Position numbers and translations under genes: made by a program
Shown here: piece after piece, positions 52,683 through 64,000 of the stretch
How positions within the stretch are numbered: the stretch's first letter is position 1
How the letters are laid out: every line of letters begins with the position of its first letter
The notes under the pieces: model-generated
What the model saw: the letters and a program-made list of their open reading frames with translations, nothing else
What the model was told of the DNA's origin: nothing
The model's database searches: none
Assembly: GCA_013399875.1 (NCBI GenBank)
Contig: VXAZ01004023.1
Coordinates: forward strand, 558,282 to 622,281
Length of the DNA stretch: 64,000 nt
DNA from: Gymnorhina tibicen
Taxonomy: Eukaryota > Chordata > Aves > Passeriformes > Artamidae
Direction: 5' to 3'

Positions 52683-55600
52683 TTGAAGGGCCAAAGACAG
52701 GTCTAGCCAAGAGAAATTTACTATATGTTGCAATATAAATATTAAAGGGTTTTGTATCTCTGTGAACAAAATGCTTATATGTAGGAAAAAAAACATCCCA
52801 AAACAAACTGGTTTTTCTATTTGGTGAACTAATCAGGGGAAGTATTTCTTTTTAACATACGATTGTGCTCCACAGGGCTGTAGAATGCAGAAAGCGACAC
52901 AGTCACACTTGCTCCCTGTACTAGATACGGTTCAGGAAAGCAGAAGATATTTAATAAAGACAGTATCAATATTGTATGTGTAAAAATGAGCAATTGCACA
53001 TCTAAATGAGCGTGTAATTGTAATTGCACGTGCTTTTAGTTTTGTAATGGATGGCACTTAACAGCAAAGTAATGGCTTTGTGCTGAAATGAAAGGACTCT
53101 TGGGTCAGCCTGAGGGCAGACTTGTAGCTGCAAGTTTAAAAAGCCATTTTCAGTGTAATTTGATAATCAGTTGTGCAGCCAAATGTAATCAGTCTATTTG
53201 CATATATAATTGTGATTTATTTAGCAGTACTTTTTTGGGAGACACTTTTTTTTCCCTAAAGCCACTTTCAAAGTAATTTAATCACAAAGCAATTTAAAAA
53301 AAAAGCACGCATTATTTCCAACATTGTATCCTTTATTAAGTCAGTCAACAGAACAAACACCGAGAGACAAGAATGCACATGTAGATATATATGTGCACAC
53401 ACAGAATAATATAGCTGTACTTTTGTGACGTGGCTACTTTCAGCTAAACTAGTAACTTGTCCTGTGGGGGCAGCCCAGGGAAAGAACACAAAAGCTCTTT
53501 CACCTGCTGACTGTTTCTGAAATTGAGCTACTTAATATATTGAGGTTCATCTTTCAATAGAGTTGAGAATTCAAAATATTAATCATGAGTATTAATCTCA
53601 TTCTTTTTGACTCCAGAAACTGTTGAATTAGAAGTGGGAAGCTATTGCTGTATTTAGTGCTTACTATGTGTAACTAGCGGAATGTTTATGATCAGCATAT
53701 GGTACTATATAAAATAATAAATCAAATCTATTTTCTTCACATACAAAAATTCTTTCAAGTCTGTCAACTGTCACACTTCTCAAATTAGGATTTTGTATTT
53801 TCCTGTAAAACCAATTTTCTGGTAACATTAACTGTAACAGATTCTCAATATTTTTCTTTAAATTTCTGATTTCTTTAAATGCAGAGAAAAAAATCTCAGC
53901 AACATGGATCAAAAGCACTGTGTAAGTACCAAAAAATCCCTAAATGACAGATAAAATTGTTTTATAAATAAAATATGTATCAAAACTAAACATTCATTAT
54001 TTTGGGGGAGGTCTGCCTTGTTCATCTCTATCGCTGAAGGATGGCAGCACTGAATTGCAGAGGTTAATTACTGCACCTGAACTGAAGGTGCATTCAGGAT
54101 GCACTGAATATTCTCAGTAACTGCAGACACTGAACATCAGTGTTTCAACTGACCTAATTTTGTAGGCTCTGAAACACCAGCTGCATGTCCTGCTTCTTGA
54201 CAGGGATCCCAGAAGCCACAGGCAGGAGGATTAAAAGGCAGAAAGGCCCATGAAACCTGTAGGCTCTGCTGTGTCTCAGAGTAGCTGGGCAGCAGGGTGT
54301 GCGCTTACTGTCTGGACCAGCACCGGCACTGCACATTTCTCAGTGTTGCCCTTTTGTTTTGATACACAAAACGGTGTCTCTGTTGAGGAATTAGCCTGTG
54401 GAGAGCACAGCTCAGATGCAGAGCTTGAGTTTGCTATGTGATTGCATTGGATAGTGGAAGAAGATGCCATGGGACAACTGATGCCTAGAGACAGAAAACT
54501 GATAGACTGCAGCTAATAGTTTGATGAACTATGTATATAAAGGAAAGTATCAAGGTATCTGCTGTTTGCTTTTTTTTTTTTGCATTAACAAAAGCATAAG
54601 ATGAAGTTAGGAAAGATTTGTGGTTCTGCTTCGAATCAATCAATAAATTCATCTATCATTATTCATGACAAAGTCTTATAATCTATGTACACATACACAT
54701 AGTAGTAGATAGATTAAACAAACAAAACAAAAGACAAAAAACCCACACACATACAGTTCTCTTGTGTGGTTTTAGATAGTCACAGGGAAAGAGACTCACA
54801 CATTTAATAAGTAATAATAGTCCCATAAGAGTTCATTCTGCTTTGGGAGAACTGAAATTCTGAAATCACTGAATTTAGTCTGAATTCTTATATCTGATGC
54901 ATCTATCATAGCTGAATTACAAGAGCTTTATATATGCTGGAGTTATATATGCTGGAGTCTCTGAATCTGAAAAAAAAACTTCAAGATAAATCAGTTCATG
55001 CTTCAATGCAATGAAGAATTCTGCTTTCCAGTATTTCAGTCATGGGAGTTTGGTTTAGTTCTTAGGCTGATTGAGATTGTTGTCATAGCTTTTAATACCA
55101 CAAGTATATATAGAGTCATATTACTAAGACATTGCTACCTTTAGATTCAGACTCAATCAGCATGATTCAGCAAATGGCACCAAAACCTGTACTGATAAAT
55201 AAAGATGCAGTAGAATGTGAACAGAATAGCCAGGACCAAGAGCATAACAGGAAAAAAAAAAAGACCAAAGTTTGGATTGTGATATAAGGAAACGTATTAA
55301 CTGTGCAAAAGAGTAGTGATTATAAAAAAATACACACATTAAAATTATGCATTCATGCTTTTTTGGATTGAGATAATTGTTTGTGTCATAGCTGTGACAC
55401 GGTCATCAAAATTGTTGACAATTTTAGTTTACATGCCAAATAGAAAATATAATTTTAAGTTAATACAGCTGTTGTGTGTTCAGATATATGTATATGCATG
55501 AGATTAAGAATGACCTAATTGAAAATCAATCCTTTGTAAATTAATCCATTTTTATGCACCCTGGGAAATAAGATTTGCTTTTTCACCTTGAAATATATTG

Positions 55601-58600
55601 TAAAATTACTAAATGCATATTGATAACTATTGGAATTGAATAATTATGATCTCATTTAGCTTTTGCTAGATGTGAGGTATGGCTGATTTATAAGGAATCA
55701 GAATAAAGTTCCTTAAATATTGCTATTTAAATTTTTATTTATTTGCATGAGAAAGATTAATATTTCTATAGCTTTTAAGTTAGTACCTGTCTTACATCAG
55801 TTTGCTGTTCTTCTAGGTAGTGAATATCTAGTAGCTTGCCAAGATGAACTAATAAGACAGCAGTCAGTATAACTTTAGTGCATATTTGATCTTTCTGCAT
55901 TATGAAATGCATCATCTCCATTTCAGAAGAGGCAGGGGATAAGCCTTAGTCTTGTCCTAAAACAGAGTTTGGAGCATACACCTGCCCCCTGCACAGAGAT
56001 AATCTGGCTGCTGTGTGTGCTGTCAAAGACAGTGAGAATGTAAGAAAGAACAAAATTTTGTGCTTCACTTCACTGTGTGGAACTGATCTCTTGCCATGTG
56101 AACTAGCATGAGAGAACCAAAATAGTGCATTGAAGCAATCTGAGAAATAGCAGTTCAGAGGAGTGCAGAACAAAGTGTCGAAAGTTTTGTCTGTCTACTT
56201 AGCAGCTGCTTTTTCTCTGCCAGAAATAGCAGCTTCATAGACTTAGGGAAATAACTCCTGCCGGTGCAGGGACTCCTTGTGATAGAAACTAATTGCCAGA
56301 AGCAGGAGAGCTCTGAAGAGAACACTTGCACTGGGGTGCACTAAGGGAAAATGAATGCATTGTGTGCCTTGGCTTGGCATTGCCTACTGCAGATCATCCT
56401 GCTAAAAGAAGCCAGAGACTGTACAGTTCATGCTCCAGTTCACCCATCGTTTACTTACTCTCAGCTATCTAAGCTTGCCACTTCATTGTGGCAGTGGCCC
56501 CATCAAATTTTGGCTGTTTTGTATCTCAGGACAGCAGGTTGTTCTGGCCAGGAAGGTGTTTTTTCTCACCCAAATGCTCTTGATCACTTAACGTGTGTCT
56601 CATAAAGGCAGGGAAAAAGCAAAGGTCACCAAAAAGCAAATGAAAAGAAGGAACAGCAGCAAGTCAGAAACAAAAGAATTGTTGCTGCCCTTAACCAAAC
56701 ACAAGAATAATTTAAAAAACCCAAGCACACAAACAAAAACACACACAAAAAAGCAAAAATAGTACCTAAAAACTCTATTTTCAAACTGCAGCCCTAGAAC
56801 TACACCAGGAATAAAAATTAATTTGATTTTCTGAATATGCAAAAGTTTCTTTTTCTTATAAGAATGGAAAAAAGTAATTCACTGCTTGTAAAATGAACAG
56901 TTGAAGTCTTTGATGTCTGTGAGAATAAGCACACATCATGGCCCCCTAACCAGCAAAAAACTAAAGGATTTTAACTTCATCTTATTAAAAATAAAAAAAG
57001 GAACATCAAAAAATCAAGTTCTCATTTGTGTGTAGGAAATGCTGTTTGCTGATTAGTCTCAGAGCATAAGCTTGCAGAGACATTTCACCCCATAAGGCAG
57101 TTACAGGTGTTCCTTTGTTTTAATTAATAAATCTTACTTTCTAGGGCTTTACAAGTATTACATTAATAATATGTCTTGGTCTGAATTAAATTTATACCAG
57201 TACATCATATCTATCTATTGTTTATACCAGAGCTTATACTACAAGTTTTTTAAAAATGTATTTTTATGGAGCTTTAATTTACATTTAGTGTTTATCATAA
57301 GAGTGTAGTGAGAGAAATGTGCAAAAAAATTGTCTGTTTATATAAACTGTGTAAATAAAAAGACATCTTCCCTCAAAGTCTGTAAATATTAAAAGATATT
57401 TTTAAACAAGTATTTCACATTTCATGCTTTTAACTGCCACTGCCAATCAAATGCAGCATTTATGAAAAAACTGTACTTTTCTGGAGTAATCTTTTTAATA
57501 ACATATTAATTGCAGTTTAATCAACAAATTTAACCCATTTTGAGATTTATGTAGTTTTTAATCCAAAGGTTTTAATTAAGCGCAAGAGCATTGAGGAAGT
57601 TGAGATTTTGAGGGAGCCTTCTCAGCCGTTCTTCAGAGAAGTCTATCACTAGGATATCAGTTTCAATGAGGAATCATCATGTCAGCTGCTGTGACCCTCT
57701 CCACCTGTCCCACCTTCTCCACCCAGGAAAGTTAAGCAGGGCTGTCAGTATCCCACTGAACACTAGGCATGTGTTTCCCTGGATCAGGAATTTGTTCAGT
57801 CTTACCTCACCCCTGGAAAGTGACTCTGGGGACTCCACAGTGGTATCCATCGCTTTATCAGCAATACCATATTTTGCAGGAGAAGTAATCTGAACTTGAT
57901 GTCCTGAATCCAAGCAAAGTTAGCATTGTTGAAACTACATTATATAGTTGTACTAAACAGAAAATATTCTATCACTCTAGTCAGTGTCAGAAAAAGAAAT
58001 GGTTATATTTATTGAAGCATATATTCCTCGTCAATTTAGAAAATATTGTAGACTTAAAGAATGACAGAGATTTCATAAACAATAATGGAATAGGAAACTT
58101 AGGGTTCAGTCAGCTCATATAAATATCTCATTAAATCAGCTCACACCAAGGCTTTCCTTCAAGCCAAGATTAGGATCTGCTGTTACTTGAAAATTCCATT
58201 CAAGTTTTCCAGCTCAGCCAGCCTGTGTGCTTACAAGTGTGAGACCAAAAGCAGTTAATCCTAGTAGGGAAGTAAATTAAATTTCACAAATACAAACATT
58301 GGAATTGTAAAATTTATCATTACCTTCCTTCTCTGCCTACTCTCAGAAATCAAATCAGTATTACCAACACTTAATGCTGCATTAAAATACATGAGGTGCT
58401 GTGGGCATAACAAGATTCTTCACTTTGTGATGGTAATACTGTCCTGCTCCTGTCACTGTAGTAAGGGCTGGCTGCTGTGACAGCCAGGCTGCTTCTCTGC
58501 AGTAGAGAAGGGCCGTGTCCCACCCCAGCAGTGCCTCACCGCCTGTGTGTGACAAACATTGCTGTCCCCACGTGCAGCCACGCATCAGAGTGAGCTCTCC

Positions 58601-59896
58601 ACACTCTTCCCCTTCTCTGTCTTCTTAATGCTAAAGCCTGGGAAAAGTCAATAGTTTTCAAGCTTTCACTTTGGATTTCTAAAAATAAATCAATTTTTTT
58701 TTTTTTCAATCCAATTGCACTAATTTTTTTAGTTTTAAATTAAATTGAAACAGAAGGGCTGCAGAGTGGTTTTGTTCTGTATTGATGACAGTTTAAAATC
58801 ACCATATTTAACAGATTTTGTTTTCTGCTTTCTACTTTAAAGCAAAGAAAGAAGAAAAAAGATTTATTCTCACTAATTATTACTTTGTTAAACTGGAAAA
58901 AAGCATTCTTGTTAAGCTTTCTGCTATAGATTTAATATCAGATCTAGATAGTATCTTATGACTATGCCATTTCTGCCTTTGTAAAATAAATTATATTATG
59001 TTTGTACATCAGGGGTCTTATTATCAGTAATAGCTGCTACATTATGTTTTCCAGATTTGGAAAGAAAAACACATTTTTAAGGTTGTGTGTTCTTTTCACT
59101 GTTAACAGACACAAAAGGTGTTATTTGTTCCAAGCTTCCCAGTCCATGGAGTCCATTCCCTCTGATACTGGTGACAGGACATTTTAAACAAAACTGAATG
59201 TGGACTAGAAATGTGGATTTGAATGACTTTTCAGGAAACCTACAGCCTCTGTCCTGTTCAGCAATATGCAAATGAGACTACTTTAGTGTTTTTCTGATCA
59301 GAATAAAATTTGTAAATCTGGGGTCAATTTGGTTGTCCTGTTAGCACTGTATAAGACAGTAGGTGCTTACAGTGACGGCTGTCCCATCAACCTTTTTGGG
59401 GATCATAAAGAGAGCTGACTGCAAACCAGCTTAGAAAGAGATTAATGCATAACAATTATGAGAAACTTTTGTGTGTGTGTGCATCTGTGTGAGAGCCGGA
59501 TCTCTGACAAAAAACTAAGCCCTTTCGTAGCAGGCTCTGATTTGTTTTTTGGAGTTTTTTTTTTAATACTGTGCATGCATTTTTAACCATTCCTCTTAGC
59601 TCCATTAGCTCCCTAGTGTCCAGTTAAGACAATCTAAATATAGCATTAAATACAGCAGCTTTGTAAGTGACATTTACTCATTTATAATTTAAAACCATAC
59701 AAAAAATAAGATTGCCCTTGTAGTTCTTGTTTCAGCCCGCACGGGGTGATTTAACTCTACAGTTTATGTGGGCTCCCCCTTTTCTGGTAACACAGAGGCT
59801 GTCCCTGGATGCTGTCAAGCTCAGGACATTTCTGCCAGGGTCCCTCAGTCACACAGGACAGTGCTGATGGAGGGAACTTGTAGGGGGAGTGTGCTC

Positions 59897-59938
59897 TTAA
59901 TCACAAAGAGGAATAATGTCTTAATCACAAAGAGGAAT
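59897..59938 (+). repeat. Two-copy tandem duplication (about 24 bp)
   Basis: CTTAATCACAAAGAGGAAT occurs twice, separated by AATGT. The copies are perfect, suggesting a recent duplication. Confidence 0.9.
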
Positions 59939-62900
59939 GTTTTGCTGCTACAGGTCTTCCACCTTCCATGATCTGATACAAGGTAGGCTGAAGCAGACAG
60001 CATTGGTGTCAAAGAGGAAGACCAGAAGTCAAGCTCAGAGCCCAGGTTCTCTCCATCCTCATCCTATTGTTGCCAAGTCAGGTGGATAATGACCCGTGGA
60101 CAATGGAGTACTGAAAGCATCTTCGCAAGGGTGCTGCAATCCTTCATGGACTAGATACTGTGTCAAAAGGCATACCATACCACACACACACAAACAAATG
60201 TAGCAGTCTGCATAAAGGTTGGTTTAAGCAGAATTTAGTGTCATTAATAACTTATTAGCTGTTTCTTCCTCATTTTCCATAGTGTGATTTTGTCTGTTTC
60301 GATTACTTGGTTTGATTCTCATGGATTGTGTTTCCTGCTTCAGTTTTGTATCACTCGCTATTCTCCTCTATGCTCTTCCTTCATCCTGACACTCCCCGTT
60401 ACTTTATTTTCCTTCTTCATGTTGCCCAATTGCCAACAAAATAGCCTGCAGTACTGGGGGAGGTGGTCCTTTCTTCTTTCAGATATGATAGAAGGAGGAA
60501 TTACAGGAAAGCCATGAGTATTTCCTGTACCTCCAGAATGAAAGCACCAGTTTAACCAGTTCAGAGGAAACAGACATCCAGTACAAAACAGATATTCTGA
60601 AGTTTTTAGCTGACTACTTCTAACAAATGTCTACTGGGAGCACACAGGTGAAATTTTTCCTAAGTCTTGTAACTCAGCCATATTTCAGATCACTTTGCAG
60701 GAGAGTTAAAAACGGCAACTGATCCTACCAGACTGCTCCAAAGCAGGGTGCAGGGATAGCTGAAATTGTATACAGCTATGTGGTTTTATTTAAGCATAAA
60801 TAGTTTTTCTCTGTTCTTGTTCCTGGCAAAATAGTACTATTTGAACTGAAACTGCACAGAAAATAAACATGAGACTTTTGGGATGGAAAATTTTGATCTA
60901 AAAGGTTAATATTTGGCATTATAAGCATCAAAGTAAAATAAGAGACAAGTAAAGCTCAGAGAAGGGAAATATTAGGCAAGTTAAATATTTTTTAAAGCAC
61001 GCTTTCTAGTTCATTGACCTGGCCATCAAAATAACAATAGTGTGCATTTATGTTGAAAGGAATGTATTGTTTCCGTACTCCTAAATAAAAAAGGTGCACA
61101 AACTACAAATAGCACTATAGACTCTTTTAGCCCTCTTCCACACTGACTGGAGTGAGCTGAGTAGTTTTTGATGGGGGGAAAAAACCCAAAAACCAGAGAA
61201 TGCCAGTTTGTCAGACTCAGATTTCTGAAGGGAAGACTCCTTGGGTGACTGCATTTTCAATGAAATACAGCCAGAGAACTCTTATGAAAATTTCTTCTGT
61301 CTGCTGGTTCATCTGGCTGGCGGCTGTTTGGGGTTCCTTGCCATACAACCTGCTCAGGGCATAGGGCTCCAAGCTTGCAGAGCTTCTTGGGAGATGTGTT
61401 ATACCTTTCAAATTGCTGTTGAACAGAAATTCTGTATTAAAGATTCATGTCTTCCAAGATACTCTATGTTTTATCTCTCTGATACAGTTAGTAATTACGT
61501 TCAGTATGTTGCAAAAGCATTCCTTAAATAGGCAAGAATTTAGTACACTTCGTAACTTTAACTTGAGAAATGGTAGATACAACACATAGTGGTATCAGTT
61601 ACAGATATAGAATTTAAAAATATGCAAAGAAAAATATGATAATCACGTTACAAAATTAAGGAAGACCCAATATACTCCAATAATACTACACAGACAAATA
61701 ATATAAAAATAAAATTCTCTACCTATTTTGTATCTAGGCAACTTTGGTAATTTTTTTAACAAATTGAAAGCATGACAAGAAAGGTATTATACATGGGTAA
61801 GAGACTTCATTAATGGACAATGAAAATTTAAAGATTGCTTTGAAAATACTAAAAATTCTATGAGGGTAATATGCTGTATGTCATTCAGCCTGTCAGCAAA
61901 TTGTCACACAATTTAACTCAAATCGGTCCTGAAATTCCATCAGCCAAATCATTTTCCCTAGGAAATACTGCAAAAAAAAAAAGCAGCACGCCCTCAGAGG
62001 TGTTTTCTAACCTCAGTCTCCTATTCCCTTCTCCAGTTGTTTGGGGTGGTTTTAGACATTAAGCAATGCACATAATTCTAAGTAAGCTGGAACTATAACC
62101 ATGTCATTACAATTTTTTATAAATTCATGCAAAAGAGCTACTATTAAATTTACTTTGAAATAAATTGTTGTTTCTCCATTACATGATGTGCTATAATTGG
62201 ATAAAATGCTAGTATGCAACTGTCCTTATGACCCTATGCATCTCATCCAGCTTTATCTTGTAGCCATTGCTTATGAGTGTTCCTTGACCCACTTGATAAT
62301 CATTTTTACTAAATCACTGCAATGACATACATCTTGTCATCTGGATTAGTTTCCAATCCATAGTCATATCTGTTACTTTTGTTCACAAGATTTAGCTGAA
62401 CACACTTCTTTCAACTCTTAAAAAGAACCATAAAACCCACTATACAGGTCCAGATCCAAAGTCTATTATGGTCATGTCCTTTTTTTTTCCCCCCCCAAAA
62501 CCAGCCAACATGGATGCCTACAAATGAATATAAAAGCAGAGGAAGTGATACAGGGATACCTCCCTGATAGACTCCCCCAGATTCCAGTGAAGTGTAACAT
62601 GATGAGTTGCTAGCTAATCAGGCTAACAAGTAGCTTTATTGTTCTAAAACAAAAGCCCTTTTGTGGTTAAAGCTGTAGGAAACTGAGCCTAGATATTCTT
62701 TTCTTGTTGGCTCAAATATCCATAACAAAAATCTTGCAAATAACTTAAATCCGATTAAGTTCCTCTCTCCCCTCTCCTTCATGACCTCCATCCAGCCTTT
62801 TGCTACTTCACCTTCATGCAATCTGCTGCAGGTTGACAGTACCAATAAAATCGTGGAAAAATATCTGAATTTAGGAGGCACTTTCAGAGTTATTTTCAAG

Positions 62901-64000
62901 CAGGGTATTGCCCTGCAGTGATGTGTGTACAGTGCAGTTGCTCATACTCCTTCAGTACAACTCTGCTGCTGAGTCCTGTGATAGGGATAGGCACAGTTGG
63001 AAGGCTGAGGAATGGGGACAATTTAATCTGGCTACTGAGACAAACATGGTTTGTAACTCCCCTGTAAAAAGACTAATTTTTAGTATGAAGGGGGATTTAA
63101 TATAATGAGAGTCCAGCTTTTAAATACTACACATTATGCTAAATATTCGTTAGAATTTTCTGTTCCAAGTAATTTACTGATACTCATTTCTCCAACACTG
63201 ATCTATTTTTCCGCAACAGATTTTTTGAAAAGTAAAGTTCAGTCCCTAGCACTGTTAATCCAAATCACACATAAGGAAATTAAGTAGGAAAACAGGATGA
63301 ATTAATTTAAAGCAGTCACTCGACTTACTTTCATTTTCTAACAGCTGGAATTATTATAGATAAACAGCATACTAACTTGACAAACATATTAAGTATTTCC
63401 AAAAAGCTGGTATGCATGGCTTGCCATATCTTCCCATTTCGATAATCACTATATTTGAATAATTTTACTGATGTGTTTCTCAAGCTTGCTTAGAAGAACA
63501 TTTCAAAGATTTTTAGATTTTCCATTCAGTGTGGAATTTTTGCTGTTGGAAAAGGAAGCGAGATAGATCTAACACGACAAATCATCTTGCAGCTACTCAC
63601 CTATTTATTATTCGAGTCCTTAAAGTTAACTACAAAGATTTTCTAGCACTTCATATGAACCTGCTGCCCCAGCGTTCCCTCTGTTTATAAAAGCATACAC
63701 TGAAAGACAACATCCATTTCTCAGTAATAACCGCTAATGACTCCACAGCTGCTCCAGCATCTTCTCCAAGCACTTCATGCTGAATTTCTTATCATTTGAT
63801 TAGAATGATTTGAAGGATGTAGCTTCTTTCAACATGCTGCTTATGACTAAGATCTCCTGATAACCTAATTTTCAGAAACACTACCCTCTTGGCCTCATAA
63901 GACAACATATCAACATGTGCGGTAGGTACAAATAAAATCAGTAAAAGACTTGTTCATCAGTAGGTTTATACTTAGAAAATTAAACACAGTTTAAGGTCTG

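Larger units (their letters stand above)
50757..64000. other. Intergenic region, no recognised gene
   Basis: 13 kb of mainly AT-rich DNA. A smaller GC-rich patch lies at about 52.27-52.48 kb. No CR1 copy was recognised. Human synteny as recalled would place PIP4P2 on the - strand next; none of its cysteine-rich or membrane-spanning coding segments were seen, so it is probably beyond the window or moved. Small two-copy repeats occur at 52.64-52.68 kb and 59.90-59.94 kb. Confidence 0.65.

Noticed and set aside
61241..61531. A 96-codon open frame considered as an exon of the next gene
   Set aside because: It has no resemblance to PIP4P2 or another expected neighbour, and no convincing splice sites bracket it.

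Overview
This is vertebrate nuclear DNA, almost certainly from a bird and probably a passerine. It is AT-rich, its genes are split into small exons with long introns, and it carries many 5'-truncated CR1 LINEs with the avian-type 3' end. There are no bacterial operons, tRNAs, rRNAs or CRISPR arrays. Gene identities below rest on translating exons that join in a consistent reading phase across GT-AG splice sites, and on recalled knowledge of the human proteins. No database search was run.

Left half (1 to about 36.8 kb, + strand): the 3' three quarters of NECAB1, a neuronal EF-hand and ABM-domain calcium-binding protein. Ten exons were found between 5832 and 36412. All splice phases agree and together they encode about 271 residues. 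The first roughly 78 residues (N-terminus and first EF-hand) must lie upstream of the window. The sixth exon of the set (21810-21922) has an in-frame TGA at 21868-21870 where an arginine is expected. The introns hold CR1 fragments, an (AGAT)n microsatellite, a probable solo LTR, and a 771-base assembly gap lying between a CR1 copy and a GAA/TTC triplet repeat.

Middle (36.8-40.3 kb): a convergent intergenic spacer between the 3' ends of the two genes, containing a CR1 copy of about 0.8 kb.

Right-centre (40.3-50.7 kb, - strand): the complete coding region of the C8orf88 orthologue. Five coding exons encode 131 residues, with a canonical eIF4E-binding motif (YSRDFLL). Its probable promoter is a CpG island at about 50.46-50.75 kb. 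The tail-to-tail order NECAB1 / C8orf88 matches human 8q21.3 as I recall it.

Right end (50.8-64 kb): no exon of a recognisable gene. By human synteny PIP4P2 (TMEM55A) would come next on the - strand, but none of its exons were seen. One open segment flanked by splice-like signals near 57.8 kb is flagged as a weak candidate exon.

The two observations most worth following are the premature stop in an otherwise intact NECAB1, and the 4E-BP-like architecture of the little-studied C8orf88 protein.
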